Shown: positions 12,601 to 22,062 of the stretch, in pieces
Position numbering within the stretch: position 1 is the first letter of the stretch
Layout of the letters: each line of letters starts with the position of its first letter
Assembly: GCF_000003815.2 (NCBI RefSeq)
Contig: NC_049989.1
Location: 18,830,311-18,873,438, forward strand
Length of the DNA stretch: 43,128 bases
Direction of reading: 5' to 3'
Origin: Branchiostoma floridae
Lineage: Eukaryota > Chordata > Leptocardii > Amphioxiformes > Branchiostomatidae
The notes under the pieces: generated by a model
Database searches by the model: none
Seen by the model: only the letters and a program-made list of their open reading frames with translations
Told to the model about the DNA's origin: nothing
Position numbers and translations under genes: made by a program

Positions 12601-15600
12601 GAAAAGTTCACTGCAAGGGTTTGCTCTATTTTGGAATGTGATACTCTGAAACCATATGGAATAGTTATATCTAAGTTTATAAATTATGGCCTTAGCATAT
12701 TCCGCTACAAAACAGCTACACTGCCATCTAAGTAATGCAGTAATATTGCTGTAAATGCTTCTTTGAGAAGGGTAATGAATTTGAGACTTTTCTTCCTCAT
12801 GTAAGTATATCAAGATAAATAATTGGCAATTTGAATGTAAAGGAATTAATATGCTCCTTGGTTATTGGTTATATTTTATTAAAATACTATAGGAAATTCT
12901 ACCATAATTATTGATGTTTGTCTGGTACTGTCATCGTAAAAGTATTTCCATTCAAAGACTGTTACTATTGTGATCATACTTCATATAGTAAGTCTTATGT
13001 AAGAATGTGGTAATAAACATTCCTATACTATACACATAATTTGTTGAGATTTCTTCCTCTAACATTTTTGTAGTTGCTATCAACTATTTAGTGATTTTCT
13101 GTTTTTAAGTATTTGACAGCAGGAATGATTGCTCAAGAAAGTGAATCTCAATGCGAGAGACATTTTCTTGGTGTGTCTTTAGGAAGGAAGAAATTCTTGA
13201 ACCAGAAGCTGATTCTTGGTGCAAGTAAAATATTCCTGGTGCAAGATTTCCAGACTTGTACAGAGAATCACTGTCTAAGAGTAAGAGTATCAGTCTTAAG
13301 ATTAGAAAGGAATTCTTGAGCAAGATCCTGAATCTTAGGCCATACCAATTTAATTTGTTGGTTCTCGGAATCGCCGCTTCTATTTTTCCCAATTTAAAAA
13401 AAAAAAAAAATCCATGAGGTTATTTGCATGTTCATGAGAACTCATTTGCATGTTCGTGAGAGTTACATGGCCCCGTTACCTGGTACCTACAAGTTGCTGG
13501 ACAAACTTCGGCTCAGTTAAACAAAACTTCTGAAACAAGTACTGGACATGCAAAAACAACTATCACCTGCTTATGTTTTCCTTTGTGTTGTAAATCATGG
13601 AAAACCACCAATAGATCGTGAAATTTGTGCTGAAAAATGACGATTCGGCAAACCAAAATGGCCGCCATGTAGCCAGTCACAAGTATGTAAATGAGATGCA
13701 ATTTCATGCAAATGACCACGCCTCTAGCGTTTTTTGCTTAAACTGCAGCTTTCACAAAGAGAACAATGAATCAGATGTTTCAGGCACTCTTATTTTTTGG
13801 GTGAAATGAAGTCATTTTCTTGTTGCTAACATACATTAGACATTATACTATGCTGAAAAAGTTTTTCAACCTTTTTAAAAGTTTTTTAATGTTGTTAATG
13901 ATTTACTATGATGATTTATTACAACTGTTAAGCTTTATTACTGTGTGTACTTCTGTAATACTGCACATTATTTTGCATTTGTATTGTTGAAATTAAATAT
14001 AAAATGTATGCTTACATGCAAGTTTTTCATGTAATTTTAACTGGATAAGTATTCTGTCACACATATACCATGGTTTCAGGTCTGGAATTACCAACCTGAA
14101 ACTCTGGACCTGAATCCAGACTTGTTGCAGGTTTTTTTTTTTTTTTTTTTCGCCCTGTCGCTCCAACTTTTTTCTGAAAAAATCCGAGAACCAACAAATT
14201 AAATTGGTATGGCCTTAGCACAAGACGCATATTCTGTTAACTGGTAACTTAGTTCTTTAGGACAGAAAGGTTTCCTTGCTTCCAAATAACTTTCAAGAAA
14301 CTGATTCTAGGTTTGACCTGCTACCAGAATCTTAATCTTTGTACAAGATAATATATATTTGGTTTAAGACATCTATTCTAAAGGACGGAAGATTATTCTT
14401 GTTGAAAGAATCTAAATCTTCATACAAGATGCATAATATGGTTAGTGCAAGAAGCAACAAGAAATCGATTATTAAGGACAGAAAGATTTTCTTGCTACAA
14501 GAACCTTTCAAGAAACATAATCTAGGTTTTCCTGCTATAAGATATTTAACCTTAAAAGTTTGTTCTAGAATAAGATGATTTTTCTTAGTTTAGAGAACAT
14601 TTATAGGTTTAAAACTATGATTAGATGAAAATTCTGTGCCACAGAATCATTCTTGCCACAAGAAGATTTATCTTAAGTTTTTAGTCCCAAAACTTTAAGA
14701 AAGAACAGCTTGGCCTGAGAAAAATATTCTAAGTAAACTTTCACCTTCTAACTGACATTTTCTTATTTTCTTATTTTCTCACACAGAGAATAATTTTCTT
14801 TGTGGAAGATAACTTTTCTTCCACAAAGATAAATAAGAATGGCATTTTTGGTAGTGCAGGGCTACTGAAACGGAGATGGGGGCTGCCCTATGCACCATCT
14901 GGTGCGTGAAGGACTTTAACCTTTTACTATTCCCTCCTGCCCAGCACCTGGACTGGAACAGTTACATCTCCCTGCTGCTGGTGGGGTGTTTGGTGCTGTC
15001 CATCTCTGCCATGGTGGTGAGTACATGTAGCTTCTTATTGGTCTGAAGTACTAGTAATAGTTGAGAGTCTTATGATGATCTTCAGGTCTTGTAGATGGTC
15101 TTAAGATGATCTTTAAGTCTTGTAGATGGTCTTAAGATGATCTTTAAGTCTTATAGATGGTCTTAAGATGATCTTCAAGACTTGTAGATGGTCTTAAGAT
15201 GATCTTGAAGTCTTGTAGAATGATCTTAAGATAATCTTGAAGTCTTGTAGATAGTCTTAAGTAATCTTTGAGTCTTGTAAAGGATGGTCACTGTACTATT
15301 AGTTAGGTAAGGCTTTGTAAAATATGTAGAGTGATGTTTTTATGTCTTTAGATCTGTAAATTAACTTCTTTAGTAAGGCAGTTGATATACAAAAACGTTG
15401 TGTCTTGAAGAAAGTTTTCAAACATTAAACTTATGAGTAATGTTTTTCTGTTTTGTTGACTTTAGATCCTGTATGTGCTGTCATATCGCGTGTACGGCCG
15501 TGTGCTCAAGTCAAACAGTAAGTTTTACATGAAGTCACCATCCATACATCTACACAAGTCTGTTCATATATACCAACTAAAGAAAGGCAGCTCACCATAT

Positions 15601-18546
15601 GCATTCATTCAGACTGAAATGAGATTAAATCAAGCAAACCAAGGAATGAACGGACAGACAAATGAATGAGCAGATAAATGATAACTTTATTACAAATAGG
15701 ATAAATCAATTCAGTCATCAATTAATTTGTTTTTTTATTAATATGTTCATAAGATAATTTGACCTTTGATTAACTTTTTCATTCATTTACAAAATATTTC
15801 AGTCAAACATTGATTTGTTGATAGATAATTTGCTCACATTACTCATTATAACTCAGTGGAAGTGTTGATAAGATAAATTTCATCAGTAGTATGCTGATAT
15901 CACTACACTGAAACAGGATGTTTGGTTTGTTTATGAAGGTTAGTTATCCAGGTAAACAATATTCAAATACAATTCAATCTTTACATTCAACAGGATTAAA
16001 AAACAGAGAATTACTACTGGACGTTTCGAGTGACATCCATCACTCTTCTTCCATGTCACTAAAATTGAACTTAGTACAGCTAACTAACTAGGATGTTTCA
16101 ATTGGTTGTTAATGTTATATCTGATATAGTCCATTTGGTCCATTTTGTTTCTCCTGCAGTCTGGACCAATTCCCAACGTGACGCCCTGGCTCTGCTGAAG
16201 ACACGAGTCACCTTGTACATCCTGGTCTTCCTCTTCTGCTGGTCACCTGGTACGTAGGGAGTGGGAGGGAAGGGAGGGAGAGAGAGACAAAATAGAGGGA
16301 GGGAGAGAATGAGATTGAGAGAATGAAAGGGAGAGAGGGACAGTGGGATGAAATAGAGGGAGAGTGAGATTGAGAGAATGAAAGGGAGAGGAAGACAGCA
16401 ATTCAGTATCAAAATTGTCAAGTGCACTGTGACAATAAAAAGGTATAGAGATAGAGATATAGAGACATATAAATAAAATTATATGGACGAGAAATAGGTA
16501 GGTATAGGTATACTAGGTATAGATATATAGATATTATTATAACTTATAGATATATATATATATATACTAATATGTATACTTACAATTCTACCCTGCCTTG
16601 CAGCATTGACAGTGGCGATCACAGACTTGTCCCAGCAGAAGTTTCCGGAGTTCTCCAGATATGTCGTCCTGTATGTTTTACAGGTGAGTAAGAAATGCCC
16701 ACATCCAGCAATCTTAGGGCCTCCTTAAAAGACAAAGCAAATAGCTTACTATGTATGAATGACTGAGTGTGCATCTTTCTGTTGACTAAATAATATGGTA
16801 TTTCATAAATGAACCTTCTAATATGTTCAAATGTCCATTGAAAGATTGAAAATCAAATTGAATGTAACTTTAGAGTCAAGTATGTCTATCATAACGGTTA
16901 CCATAAATTTGTAATCATGATGACAACTAGAGTGATATTGATATTTGATACCATTACTGATGTTAAGAAAACCTGATCTGAATGTAGGATTTTGACTTTG
17001 TCCAAAGATATAGAATGTCATTGAGACTATAGACGTATATGCTGTGATACCTCAGAGTCGACAGAGCTTGGACACTGATGTATAAGAAACCTGCTTTCCA
17101 GTGCACGTTCTGTCTCACCAGTGTATGTTTCCTTACATGGGCCTTTACTAGGGGTGGGTTACCGGTACAGTGTAGCATTCATCAATTTGTACAAAACCGT
17201 TTTTTTCTTATTAGACCGGTCCGGAAAAACCGGACCTGAAAAAATTAGGTGGACCGGATGTTGGACCTATTAAAAAATGAACAGATTTCTTGATCAGGCA
17301 TTCACACGTTTTGGTGCTTGCAGGTCGTAGAAATATTATATAACAAAAAGCGAAGCAAGTATAGTTTATAGTCATTTCTACCAAGTTTTTGTAGTGAAAT
17401 AGAGAATCGTCTATTCACACAAGTTTTCACATACTGAATTAGGTCCAGGTTCAGGTCTGGACCAGGACCTGATTCTCTGCACCTGAACCAGACCTGACCC
17501 TGAATTTTCTGTACTGGTACCCACCCCTAGCCTTCACTAGTTTGACCTTAACACATGTCCTGTCCATGCAGGGAGTGACCGCTCCAGCCCAGGGCTTCCT
17601 GAACAGCATGGTGTACGGCTGGACTCGCAGCGGCTTCCGGGAGGCCGTCAGGGACAACATGGCCGCCGCCTCTACCTCTGCACAGGCACCTCTGCTGCTG
17701 GCGCGCTCAAACGTGGGTCTTAACCTGAAACTTCATCTATGCAGGGTTGGACAAGTTTTCTAAAATTCATTTGTCCCATTGGGCAAGTACATTAAAAATT
17801 CACTTGCCCACATGAACTTTTCACTTGTCCAAAATTCAAATTATGACATTTCACTTCCAGCAATTGAATTCTTTTATCGTAGACTCTATTTTTCTGTGTT
17901 GACCAATGCTGGATGCCATGACTGTGAAAAGTAACATCAAGTCATATCAAGTAAATTTTGCTCGTGGAAAAATCTTCCTTGCCCGATCCGGCAAGTGGAG
18001 TAGGACATGCACTTATCCGATCAGCACTTTCACTTGCTTGGGACAATCGGACTACTGGACTTGTCCAACCCTGCCGTGTTGGTAGAAAACTGAAGATTCT
18101 GGAAAAGCTGAATTCTAATTTTTTTTCAACACGAGAATTGGACTGAATTACGAGAATTATCCAAATGTTGGACTTATCAACTCCAGTCATTAACATAGTG
18201 GGTAACATAGACCAGTCCATTCTTGTATGGGGGGAGTGGGATGACATTTTTGGATAGGGCAATTTCTGCAAAAGGTTGATATGAAAGTCTTAGAGTACGT
18301 TTTTGCTTTGGGATTGATGGATTGAAATATGCTGTACTTGCATGCTGTACTCACGAGCAACTGTCAGCCTATCTAGTTGTTTATTTGTTTGTTTGTTTGT
18401 TGTTTCAGGTGATCCACTATGGGTCCAGCGGCCGGAGTAGCCCCACCACCCCACCCCCCGGGGTGTTGTCCTTCCGCACGAGCTTTAACGAGACCCACCC
18501 CCCCAGCAAACCCATCCGCAAGACCCTCACCAAGCAGTCCGTGTAA
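643..18546 (+). CDS. TMEM116: TMEM116-like seven-transmembrane protein (14 exons, 393 aa)
   Basis: Joining 643-729, 1265-1308, 3617-3680, 6087-6230, 6608-6712, 7419-7468, 8504-8581, 9535-9571, 14945-15016, 15466-15517, 16160-16249, 16604-16683, 17572-17712 and 18409-18546 gives 1182 nt with no internal stop. Every intron is GT-AG. The product is an orphan, rhodopsin-like multipass membrane protein. Approximate membrane helices: TM1 35-57, TM2 68-90 (LAVAD, Asp76 at the 2.50 position), TM3 about 106-132 beginning after Cys105, TM4 152-175, TM5 210-232, TM6 261-281 with CWSP at 271-274, TM7 294-317 ending LNSMVYGW at 311-318 in place of NPxxY. Cys189 and Cys192 in the second outer loop could pair with Cys105. 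There is no DRY motif after TM3 (NVYIRLK instead), which is typical of TMEM116 rather than of ligand-known receptors. Family assignment rests on shared segments: VRPLFHL, LYVLQ, the QGFLN / VYGWT stretch after TM7, and an APLLL-type tail. The start is the first ATG with an open frame; its acidic N-terminus has no signal peptide. Exons 2 (44 nt) and 8 (37 nt) are very short. Confidence 0.88.
862..1117. mobile_element. hAT-type MITE in TMEM116 intron 1
   Basis: A 256-bp element with imperfect terminal inverted repeats: left CAATGGGTTCTAGCC, right GGCTAGAACACTG. It is flanked by an 8-bp imperfect target duplication, GTTTGTCA (854-861) and GTATGTCG (1118-1125). The 8-bp duplication and the CA-led ends fit the hAT superfamily. 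It has no coding capacity. It is related to the element at 5724-6013: both ends carry the TTCTAGCC/CTCTAGCC motif and both interiors contain GACGGACAAAAAT. Confidence 0.7.
1475..1865. mobile_element. Harbinger-like MITE in TMEM116 intron 2
   Basis: A 391-bp non-coding element starting GGCCTAGG and ending CTGAGGCC. Its inverted ends share a run including AAATGTTGTGTTTCCTGTTT and then the ACCTACC/CCTAG-type motif. It is flanked by TTA at 1472-1474 and 1866-1868. GGCC-led ends with a 3-bp TWA duplication are typical of PIF/Harbinger elements. A fragment of the same sequence lies at about 19990-20060. Confidence 0.7.
2717..3174. repeat. Tandem duplication in TMEM116 intron 2
   Basis: Two diverged copies of about 215-240 bp lie head to tail (about 2717-2954 and 2961-3174). 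Both share TATGACCTTAGGTCAACGGA, the ATATAGAGCAGACTTGC segment, the AAACTCTTGGTA segment and the GGTATATCTAT end. No open frame is conserved between them, so this looks like a local non-coding duplication. Confidence 0.75.
3783..3968. mobile_element. Fold-back MITE in TMEM116 intron 3
   Basis: About 186 bp with long inverted ends: the left arm begins TAGTAAGGTTCTTC and runs through ACAACCAGA and TGTACTCACTTCCAAC, and the right arm is its near-perfect complement, ending GAAGAACCTTACTA. Arms are about 45 nt with few mismatches. The outer TA is the likely duplicated target. The superfamily is not certain. Confidence 0.7.
4467..4750 (+). mobile_element. tRNA-derived SINE (family A), full length with target duplication
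   Basis: The head carries pol III promoter boxes: an A-box-like TGGCCTAGTGGGTAGAG and a B-box-like GAGTTCGATCCC, followed by a tRNA-unrelated body and a tail ending TTTAACTTTTTTT. An 11-bp target duplication (AACGAAAACGA at 4456-4466, AACGAAAATGA at 4751-4761) brackets it exactly, the signature of retroposition. It sits in TMEM116 intron 3, in the gene's orientation. Relatives are at 19437-19722, about 21650-22062 and about 25285-25560. Confidence 0.85.
5551..5620 (+). pseudogene. Relic duplicate of the TMEM116 exon 4 acceptor and 5' end
   Basis: This stretch in intron 3 repeats the intron-exon junction of exon 4 (about 6056-6102): the shared ACAGACAACCCTGT, a pyrimidine tract ending TTACAG, then GTGTGTCCCCTGGTCCACCTGGC against the true GTGCGTCCCCTGTTCCACCTGGC (given here as 23-base stretches differing at two positions). 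Translated in the exon frame it begins VCPLVHLA against VRPLFHLA, then diverges and reaches a stop without the rest of exon 4. It looks like a broken tandem duplicate that keeps a usable splice acceptor. Confidence 0.6.
5724..6013. mobile_element. hAT-type MITE in TMEM116 intron 3
   Basis: A 290-bp non-coding element with ends CAGGGCTCTAGCCAGC and GCTGGCTTAAGAGCCCTG, flanked by an 8-bp duplication GCGCAATT (5716-5723) / GCGCAGTT (6014-6021). The CAGNG-type end and 8-bp duplication identify hAT. Its right end lies only 73 bases before exon 4, between the relic exon copy and the real exon. Confidence 0.8.
7466..8035 (+). repeat. Triplicated segment starting at the exon 6 splice donor
   Basis: Three head-to-tail copies of about 180-210 bp (about 7466-7670, 7671-7853, 7854-8035). 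Each begins with a TATGTTCTCATCC-type sequence and continues with GACTTTCCT.TTCTTCA, AAACTCTGCTGTGAG, CTCTTTGTAAAA and GCACTTTATCTA. The first copy starts on the genuine donor of exon 6 (TCATG/GTATGT), so copies 2 and 3 carry donor-like sequence; copy 3 keeps GAGTATGT. A 69-codon open stretch starting at 7431 merely runs from exon 6 into copy 1. Confidence 0.75.
8218..8432. mobile_element. Fold-back element in TMEM116 intron 6
   Basis: Outer inverted ends GCAGACTTCT and AGAAGTCTGTG enclose an imperfect hairpin: CGCAATTTTCAACAT...CTAAGGTTCTCTAT pairs with ATAGAGAACCTTACTTAG...ATTGAAAATCGTGA. About 215 bp and non-coding. Classified only as a MITE-like element; no clear target duplication was found. 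Confidence 0.5.
8634..8830 (+). repeat. CT-rich microsatellite
   Basis: About 200 bases of TCTCTCTGTC, CCATC and TTTCTCTC variants in TMEM116 intron 7, close to the exon 7 donor. A long pyrimidine tract in the sense strand of an intron; no coding signal. Confidence 0.9.
9818..9911 (+). mobile_element. Possible non-LTR retrotransposon or SINE 3' tail
   Basis: A segment ending TAAATAAATAAACTGAAACTGAAACTG resembles the short tandem tails left by non-LTR retrotransposons (27 bases quoted as three motifs: TAAA repeats, then ACTGAA repeats). The upstream GGGGACACCCCGGCCCCCC part is not diagnostic. A tentative call on tail structure alone. Confidence 0.3.
10454..10570. repeat. Near-perfect 117-nt hairpin in TMEM116 intron 8
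   Basis: Arms 10454-10492 and 10534-10570 pair almost completely (shared core ACAGAAGAAT, then ATCTTAGATTAGGAA) around a loop of about 41 nt. It could be a very short fold-back MITE, or if transcribed with the intron a pre-miRNA-like stem. No flanking duplication was identified. Confidence 0.65.
10698..14856. mobile_element. 4.16-kb AT-rich inverted-repeat element in TMEM116 intron 8
   Basis: The left end CACTACCAAAAATGG is matched by the right end GCATTTTTGGTAGTG (14 of 15 complementary). Beyond the ends, both sides are rich in TTTTCTTATTTTCTTG-like motifs. It splits what looks like a family-A SINE: the SINE body stops at GTGTGGCCCA before the element and resumes at GGGCTACTG..GGAGATGGG after it, and CA flanks both ends (10696-10697, 14857-14858). 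Inside are three tandem copies of about 190 bp (about 11063-11500), a duplicated 130-bp segment (about 11690-11815, 11820-11945), and the nested element at 13338-14214. No transposase frame is seen, so it is non-autonomous or degraded. Superfamily unknown. Confidence 0.65.
13338..14214. mobile_element. Nested Harbinger-like element with perfect 32-bp ends
   Basis: 877 bp bounded by a perfect 32-bp inverted repeat (13338-13369 and 14183-14214) that starts GGCCATACCAATTTAATTTG. It is flanked by TTA on both sides (13335-13337, 14215-14217). Ends and duplication fit PIF/Harbinger. Both sub-terminal regions carry A/T homopolymers. No transposase frame; the short open stretches inside are unremarkable. 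Perfect ends suggest a recent insertion. It lies inside the 10698-14856 element, so it is younger than that one. Confidence 0.8.
15066..15280 (+). repeat. 31-bp tandem repeat in TMEM116 intron 9
   Basis: About seven copies of a 31-bp unit containing AGATGGTCTTAAGATGATCT and AAGTCTTGT, with later copies degraded. Lies 50 bases after the exon 9 donor. Confidence 0.9.
16256..16400 (+). repeat. GA-rich simple repeat
   Basis: GGGAGAGAG / GAATGAAAGGGAGAG repeats follow the exon 11 donor almost directly. The 109-codon antisense open stretch through it is a by-product of low complexity. A short AT-rich tract (about 16440-16570) follows, up to the exon 12 acceptor region. Confidence 0.85.
17148..17530. 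mobile_element. GGGGTGGG-ended inverted-repeat element in TMEM116 intron 12
   Basis: Ends CTAGGGGTGGGTTACCGG and ACTGGTACCCACCCCTAG are inverted repeats around about 350 bp. Inside are purine-pyrimidine motifs built on GGACCGGTCC, GGACCTGAA and TCAGGTCC. It ends 41 bases before exon 13. Relatives are at 39124-39546 and 41256-41640. Superfamily not determined. Confidence 0.65.
17742..18073. mobile_element. CAGGGTTGGACAAGT-ended MITE in TMEM116 intron 13
   Basis: Ends CAGGGTTGGACAAGT and ACTTGTCCAACCCTG are perfect 15-bp inverted repeats 332 bp apart, beginning 29 bases after exon 13. The CAGGG end resembles hAT, but an 8-bp duplication is not convincing here. Open stretches on both strands inside it are non-coding. 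Confidence 0.7.
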
Positions 18547-19203
18547 ATACTTCTGTGCAGTTTTTAGTGGATACTAGCCTGGTGGGGTTACAGACTTGTT
18601 TTAGATCAGGCTGGGGTCTGCCACCAAAAAATAGGTTGAACGTACAATGCAATGATTATATTTTTTTAGTAGTAGATGTCATAATGGTAGTCCCATTTAG
18701 TATGCTGTGATCTGATGGTCCTGAGAAAGGTATCTTAATTTTAGGGATTTTGGTGGCAAAATTTTGTCCTGTTATTTGAATACATACTGAGGTATGTTTT
18801 AGAACTTTATTATTCTAGATATTAATACAGGAAGTATATTATCAGCATAGATTTAATGTTCATGTACATGCTGCCATGGTTGTCTATATGCAGGTTTTTA
18901 TTTTATATTTCACAAATAAGATATTTTATGATTTCACATCGTCACTTTAATTGAACACATTATTAATGTTTTACTTAATTGACAAGGTGTTGGAACAAAG
19001 AGCTTCTTAATTTATTACTAACTAAATGGACGAGATTTGTTGTATAAATCGAGGGATTTATCCAGATGTATTTACAGTAACTACATGTATCTTTATTGTA
19101 CTCTGGCAAATTCAGGAGTTTTATTTATTTGGGTGTTCGGGCGGCAAGTCCTCATTGTACCTAAAATAGATGCTAAGAGTAAGACTTTTTTATGTTGACA
19201 TTT
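18547..19203 (+). other. 3' untranslated region and flank of TMEM116
   Basis: AT-rich, no gene. No AATAAA occurs soon after the stop; the first clear one is at 20656-20661 and another is at 21549-21554, followed by a T/G-rich stretch. Either the 3' UTR is long and includes SINEs, or a variant signal is used nearer the stop. Confidence 0.4.
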
Positions 19204-19424
19204 TGGGGTGTGGGGTTATGTGGTGTAACCGCAGGGTTTTTAGGCAAGAACCCGGATGTTCTGGGTTCAAATCCCGTCATGCCTCCGATCTTGTGCCCTT
19301 GGGAAAGGCACTTAACACAACTTTCCTCACTCTACCCAGGTGTAAGAATGGGTACCTGATTTCAGTTGGGGAGAAAAGGTAGTAAAAGAAGAGGAATGGG
19401 CTCTGCCTCCTAATATTGTGCCCT
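19204..19424 (+). mobile_element. tRNA-derived SINE (family B)
   Basis: The head contains GTGGTGTAACCGCAGG (A-box-like region) and TGGGTTCAAATCCCGTC (a clear B box and T-arm). The body has the segments TTGGGAAAGGCACTTAACAC, TTTCCTCACTCTACCCAGG and GGGTACCTGATTTCAGTTGG, a type recurring in marine invertebrate SINEs. It is not a functional tRNA gene, since the acceptor stem does not close after the T-arm. Confidence 0.65.
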
Positions 19425-19436
19425 ATAGACAATAAC

Positions 19437-19722
19437 ATAACCGTTGCAATGGCCTAGTGGGTAGGGTGTTCGCCTTTCATTCGGTAGGTTGTGAGCTAGA
19501 TCCCGGCCGAGTCATACCAAAGAAATGGTACATGCTGCTTTCTCTGCTTAGCACTCAGCACTAATGAGGAATAGTATGGAAGTTAAACACACATCACTAC
19601 CAACAGCCCCCTGCTGTAGTGGCTTGCACAAATGTGTGGCCCAAGGGCTTCGAAGTGGAGATGGGCGCCACTCTAAGCATCTGCATAGATGCACAGGCAA
19701 CTTTAACTTTAACTTTGACTTT
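19437..19722 (+). mobile_element. tRNA-derived SINE (family A), with perfect 12-bp target duplication
   Basis: The same family as 4467-4750: TGGCCTAGTGGGTAGGGTG head, GCCGAGTCATACCAAAG, CCCCCTGCTGTAGTGGCTTG body, and a tail of tandem TTTAAC. ATAGACAATAAC repeats exactly at 19425-19436 and 19723-19734. The left copy is the end of the family-B SINE, so it inserted next to an older SINE. Confidence 0.85.
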
Positions 19723-20854
19723 ATAGACAATAACCCACTGTTTCTTTGGCCTTGAAAAGGCTATGGGACTACCGTTACCTTCATCTGCAGTTTTTTTGTT
19801 TTCCGATTACGAGAACCAAAAAATGAAAAGGCTGAATTTTCTGTAAGCCAGCTGCAGTGCAGGATTGGTTATCGATGATGTTAAATAATTTATTAATGGC
19901 TTAACGTTTAATGTTATTGCTTAATTGAGATATTTAATTAATTTAGAGGTTTATTGCTATTGCTACATGAGAGGTTTGTTAGGGCAAAAGATGTTGTGTC
20001 TCTGGTTACCCTACCGACACTAGGAAAAATCTGCAGACACATGTCCTTTTTCTTGGAGGGGGGGGAGGACCACTGGCAAGGGACATAAGATTTTGGGTTA
20101 TGGGGCACTCCCATTGTGTTTTTTTGCCCACTATGCTCTGTGCTTGTGGCAGTGTAGGTGTGTTAAAACTTAACCCTAGTTTTGCTATGTGTAACAATTG
20201 TGTCATTGCACATACATGATGACTGCATGTTGGTTCAGTATTATTATGGGTTTGGGAAATTTCCAACCATAATGTGGCACATCGATTAGGAAAGTTATTG
20301 ATCTGATTAATATATCAGCTTATGGGGGTTAAATTGGCAAAAAAAATCCCTGCAGGACAAGGGTTAAACTATACTTGTTGGATCACTTAGTTCAAAATCT
20401 GAAACAAAAAGAGATCCAGAGAATTCCTCATTCAGGACCATAGTGTGAAACGCAACATAAGTTTCCCTCAGCCTACAGTCAAGATATTTGCGCACAATTC
20501 TCACTCTAACTCTTGACGTTTCCTGTATGGTGTAAATATCTGTTTTGTAAGCCAGTTTTTTTTCTAAGTTGCAGTCACTGTTTAAGGCAAAGTGGAACTA
20601 TTGCAGCCATAATGTTAATGACATTGTACAAAATTTGTCAGTTTTATAGACAAGAAATAAATCCGTTTGTGAATGGTTGTTAAGTTAAACAAGTTCTTTC
20701 TTTACAACCACACGTTTTTCAAGAGCCAACATTTTGCTGACGATCTGTCATCTTTTTCAGTGCAAAAATAACCAGTTCGCTTTCCCTTTAACATGAAGTA
20801 TTGTCATGACATAATTAATTGTTAAACATTGGGATAATGCAGTCCTTAACATAT

Positions 20855-21238
20855 GGCCACGCCAATTTTATTTGTTCCTTTTTGGATTCGTTTGGTCCAT
20901 TTCTTTTCCATTTTCAAAAAAAAAAAAAAAAAATTCATGAGAAAAATATTACAGATTTTGCCATCACAAACCTGTACATATTCAGAACCACATACACATA
21001 ATTTTAGTTTAAAAACAATGCCCTTTATCAGTAACAAATCAGAGGAAGGGAATCATTGTTACACAGTATAAAACGTGCCATTGAACTTCTCAGGCTGTTG
21101 TTTTTTGTGTTACTTAAGCCAAATACATGTACATGTATCTTCACCCCAGAACTGAAAAAAAAGTATTTTTTTCGACCTGTCGTTCCAATTTTTTTTTCTG
21201 AAAAAGTCGGAGAAGCAACGAAAAAATTTGGAGTGGCC
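20855..21238. mobile_element. Diverged Harbinger-like MITE related to 13338-14214
   Basis: Begins GGCCACGCCAATTTTATTTG and ends AATTTGGAGTGGCC. It shares with the 13338-14214 element an A-run followed by TTCATGAG at the left and CCTGTCGTTCCAA...TCTGAAAAAGTC at the right. It is 384 bp and contains only short non-coding open stretches. Flanking bases are TAT and TAA rather than a clean duplication. Confidence 0.55.
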
Positions 21239-21649
21239 TAAAACACTGTCACATAAGTATTGTTAATCATTACAATAGCTATAATATGTATTTGTTAGTA
21301 GTGTAAAGTGAACCCGCCATTTTTGCCTTTTGAAAAACGTAGTTGTGAAGAAAGAAGTTTAATGTTATCCCTGGCCAGTAAATCATACACCGTATGACTC
21401 TACTACTACTACTACTATTACTACTAAATCTGACTTGCAGAAATGTTAAGGTGTTTTAAGATATAAGTGTGAAAAGGGAACATATTTACATACACATGAA
21501 ATTATGTAATGCTGGAAGAGATTCCTATGTCTCAGTAGTATACTTTCAAATAAAGATTTCTTTAAATGTGAATTTTTGTATCTTTTTTTTTTGGTCAGTT
21601 ATCATTGGTTATGTTAATAAGCAGTCATAAGAAATAAGTATAACACAAT

Positions 21650-22062
21650 CAAAATGAGTACAGAGTTCGCCTTGCGATAGATTGTGAGTTTGATTCCCGG
21701 CCAAGTCATATTATGCATATCAAAGACTTTGAATTGTACATGCTGCTTTCGCTGCTAATATAGCACTCAGCATTATTTGGGAAGGAGTATGGAAGTTAAA
21801 CACCACCAATACTAGTATACGTACGAGTGGGCTTATAATAGTCTCTACCAGACTCCATAGGTCGCTGGAAAAAAAACGTAGAAATGGAACAAATAGAGGA
21901 GTAAGCCTGCCAGAGAAGCATAGCCGGCTAGGGAACAGCGTGCGACCCATGGACTTATAAGCCCCCTGCTCTAGTCATTGCACAAAGTTGTGTGGCCCAA
22001 GGGCTGTTGGAACAGAGATGGGCCTTAAGTGGTAAAATGCAACGTTTGTCATTTGGTGCGGG
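21650..22062 (+). mobile_element. Degraded family-A SINE with an internal insertion
   Basis: SINE segments run in order from the B-box part (GAGTTTGATTCCCGGCC) to the CCCCCTGCTCTAGTC and GTGTGGCCCAAGGGCT body. About 140 bases are inserted at about 21818-21960, bounded by GTGGGCTTATAA / TTATAAGCCCCC and containing CTACCAGACTCCATAGGTCG. That motif resembles the inverted-repeat element at 40835-41151. Confidence 0.6.

Noticed and set aside
16005-16070. Segment containing GGACGTTTCGAGTGACATCC, reminiscent of sequence found near Penelope-like elements
   Set aside because: Too short and supported only by recollection of a motif; no adjoining coding remnant or boundary is visible.
16098-16427. 109-codon antisense open frame over TMEM116 exon 11
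   Set aside because: Antisense to exon 11 and then to a GA microsatellite; low-complexity Ser/Leu sequence.
19204-19285. A second tRNA-like sequence with a clear B box
   Set aside because: It continues into a SINE body and lacks a pairing 3' acceptor strand.
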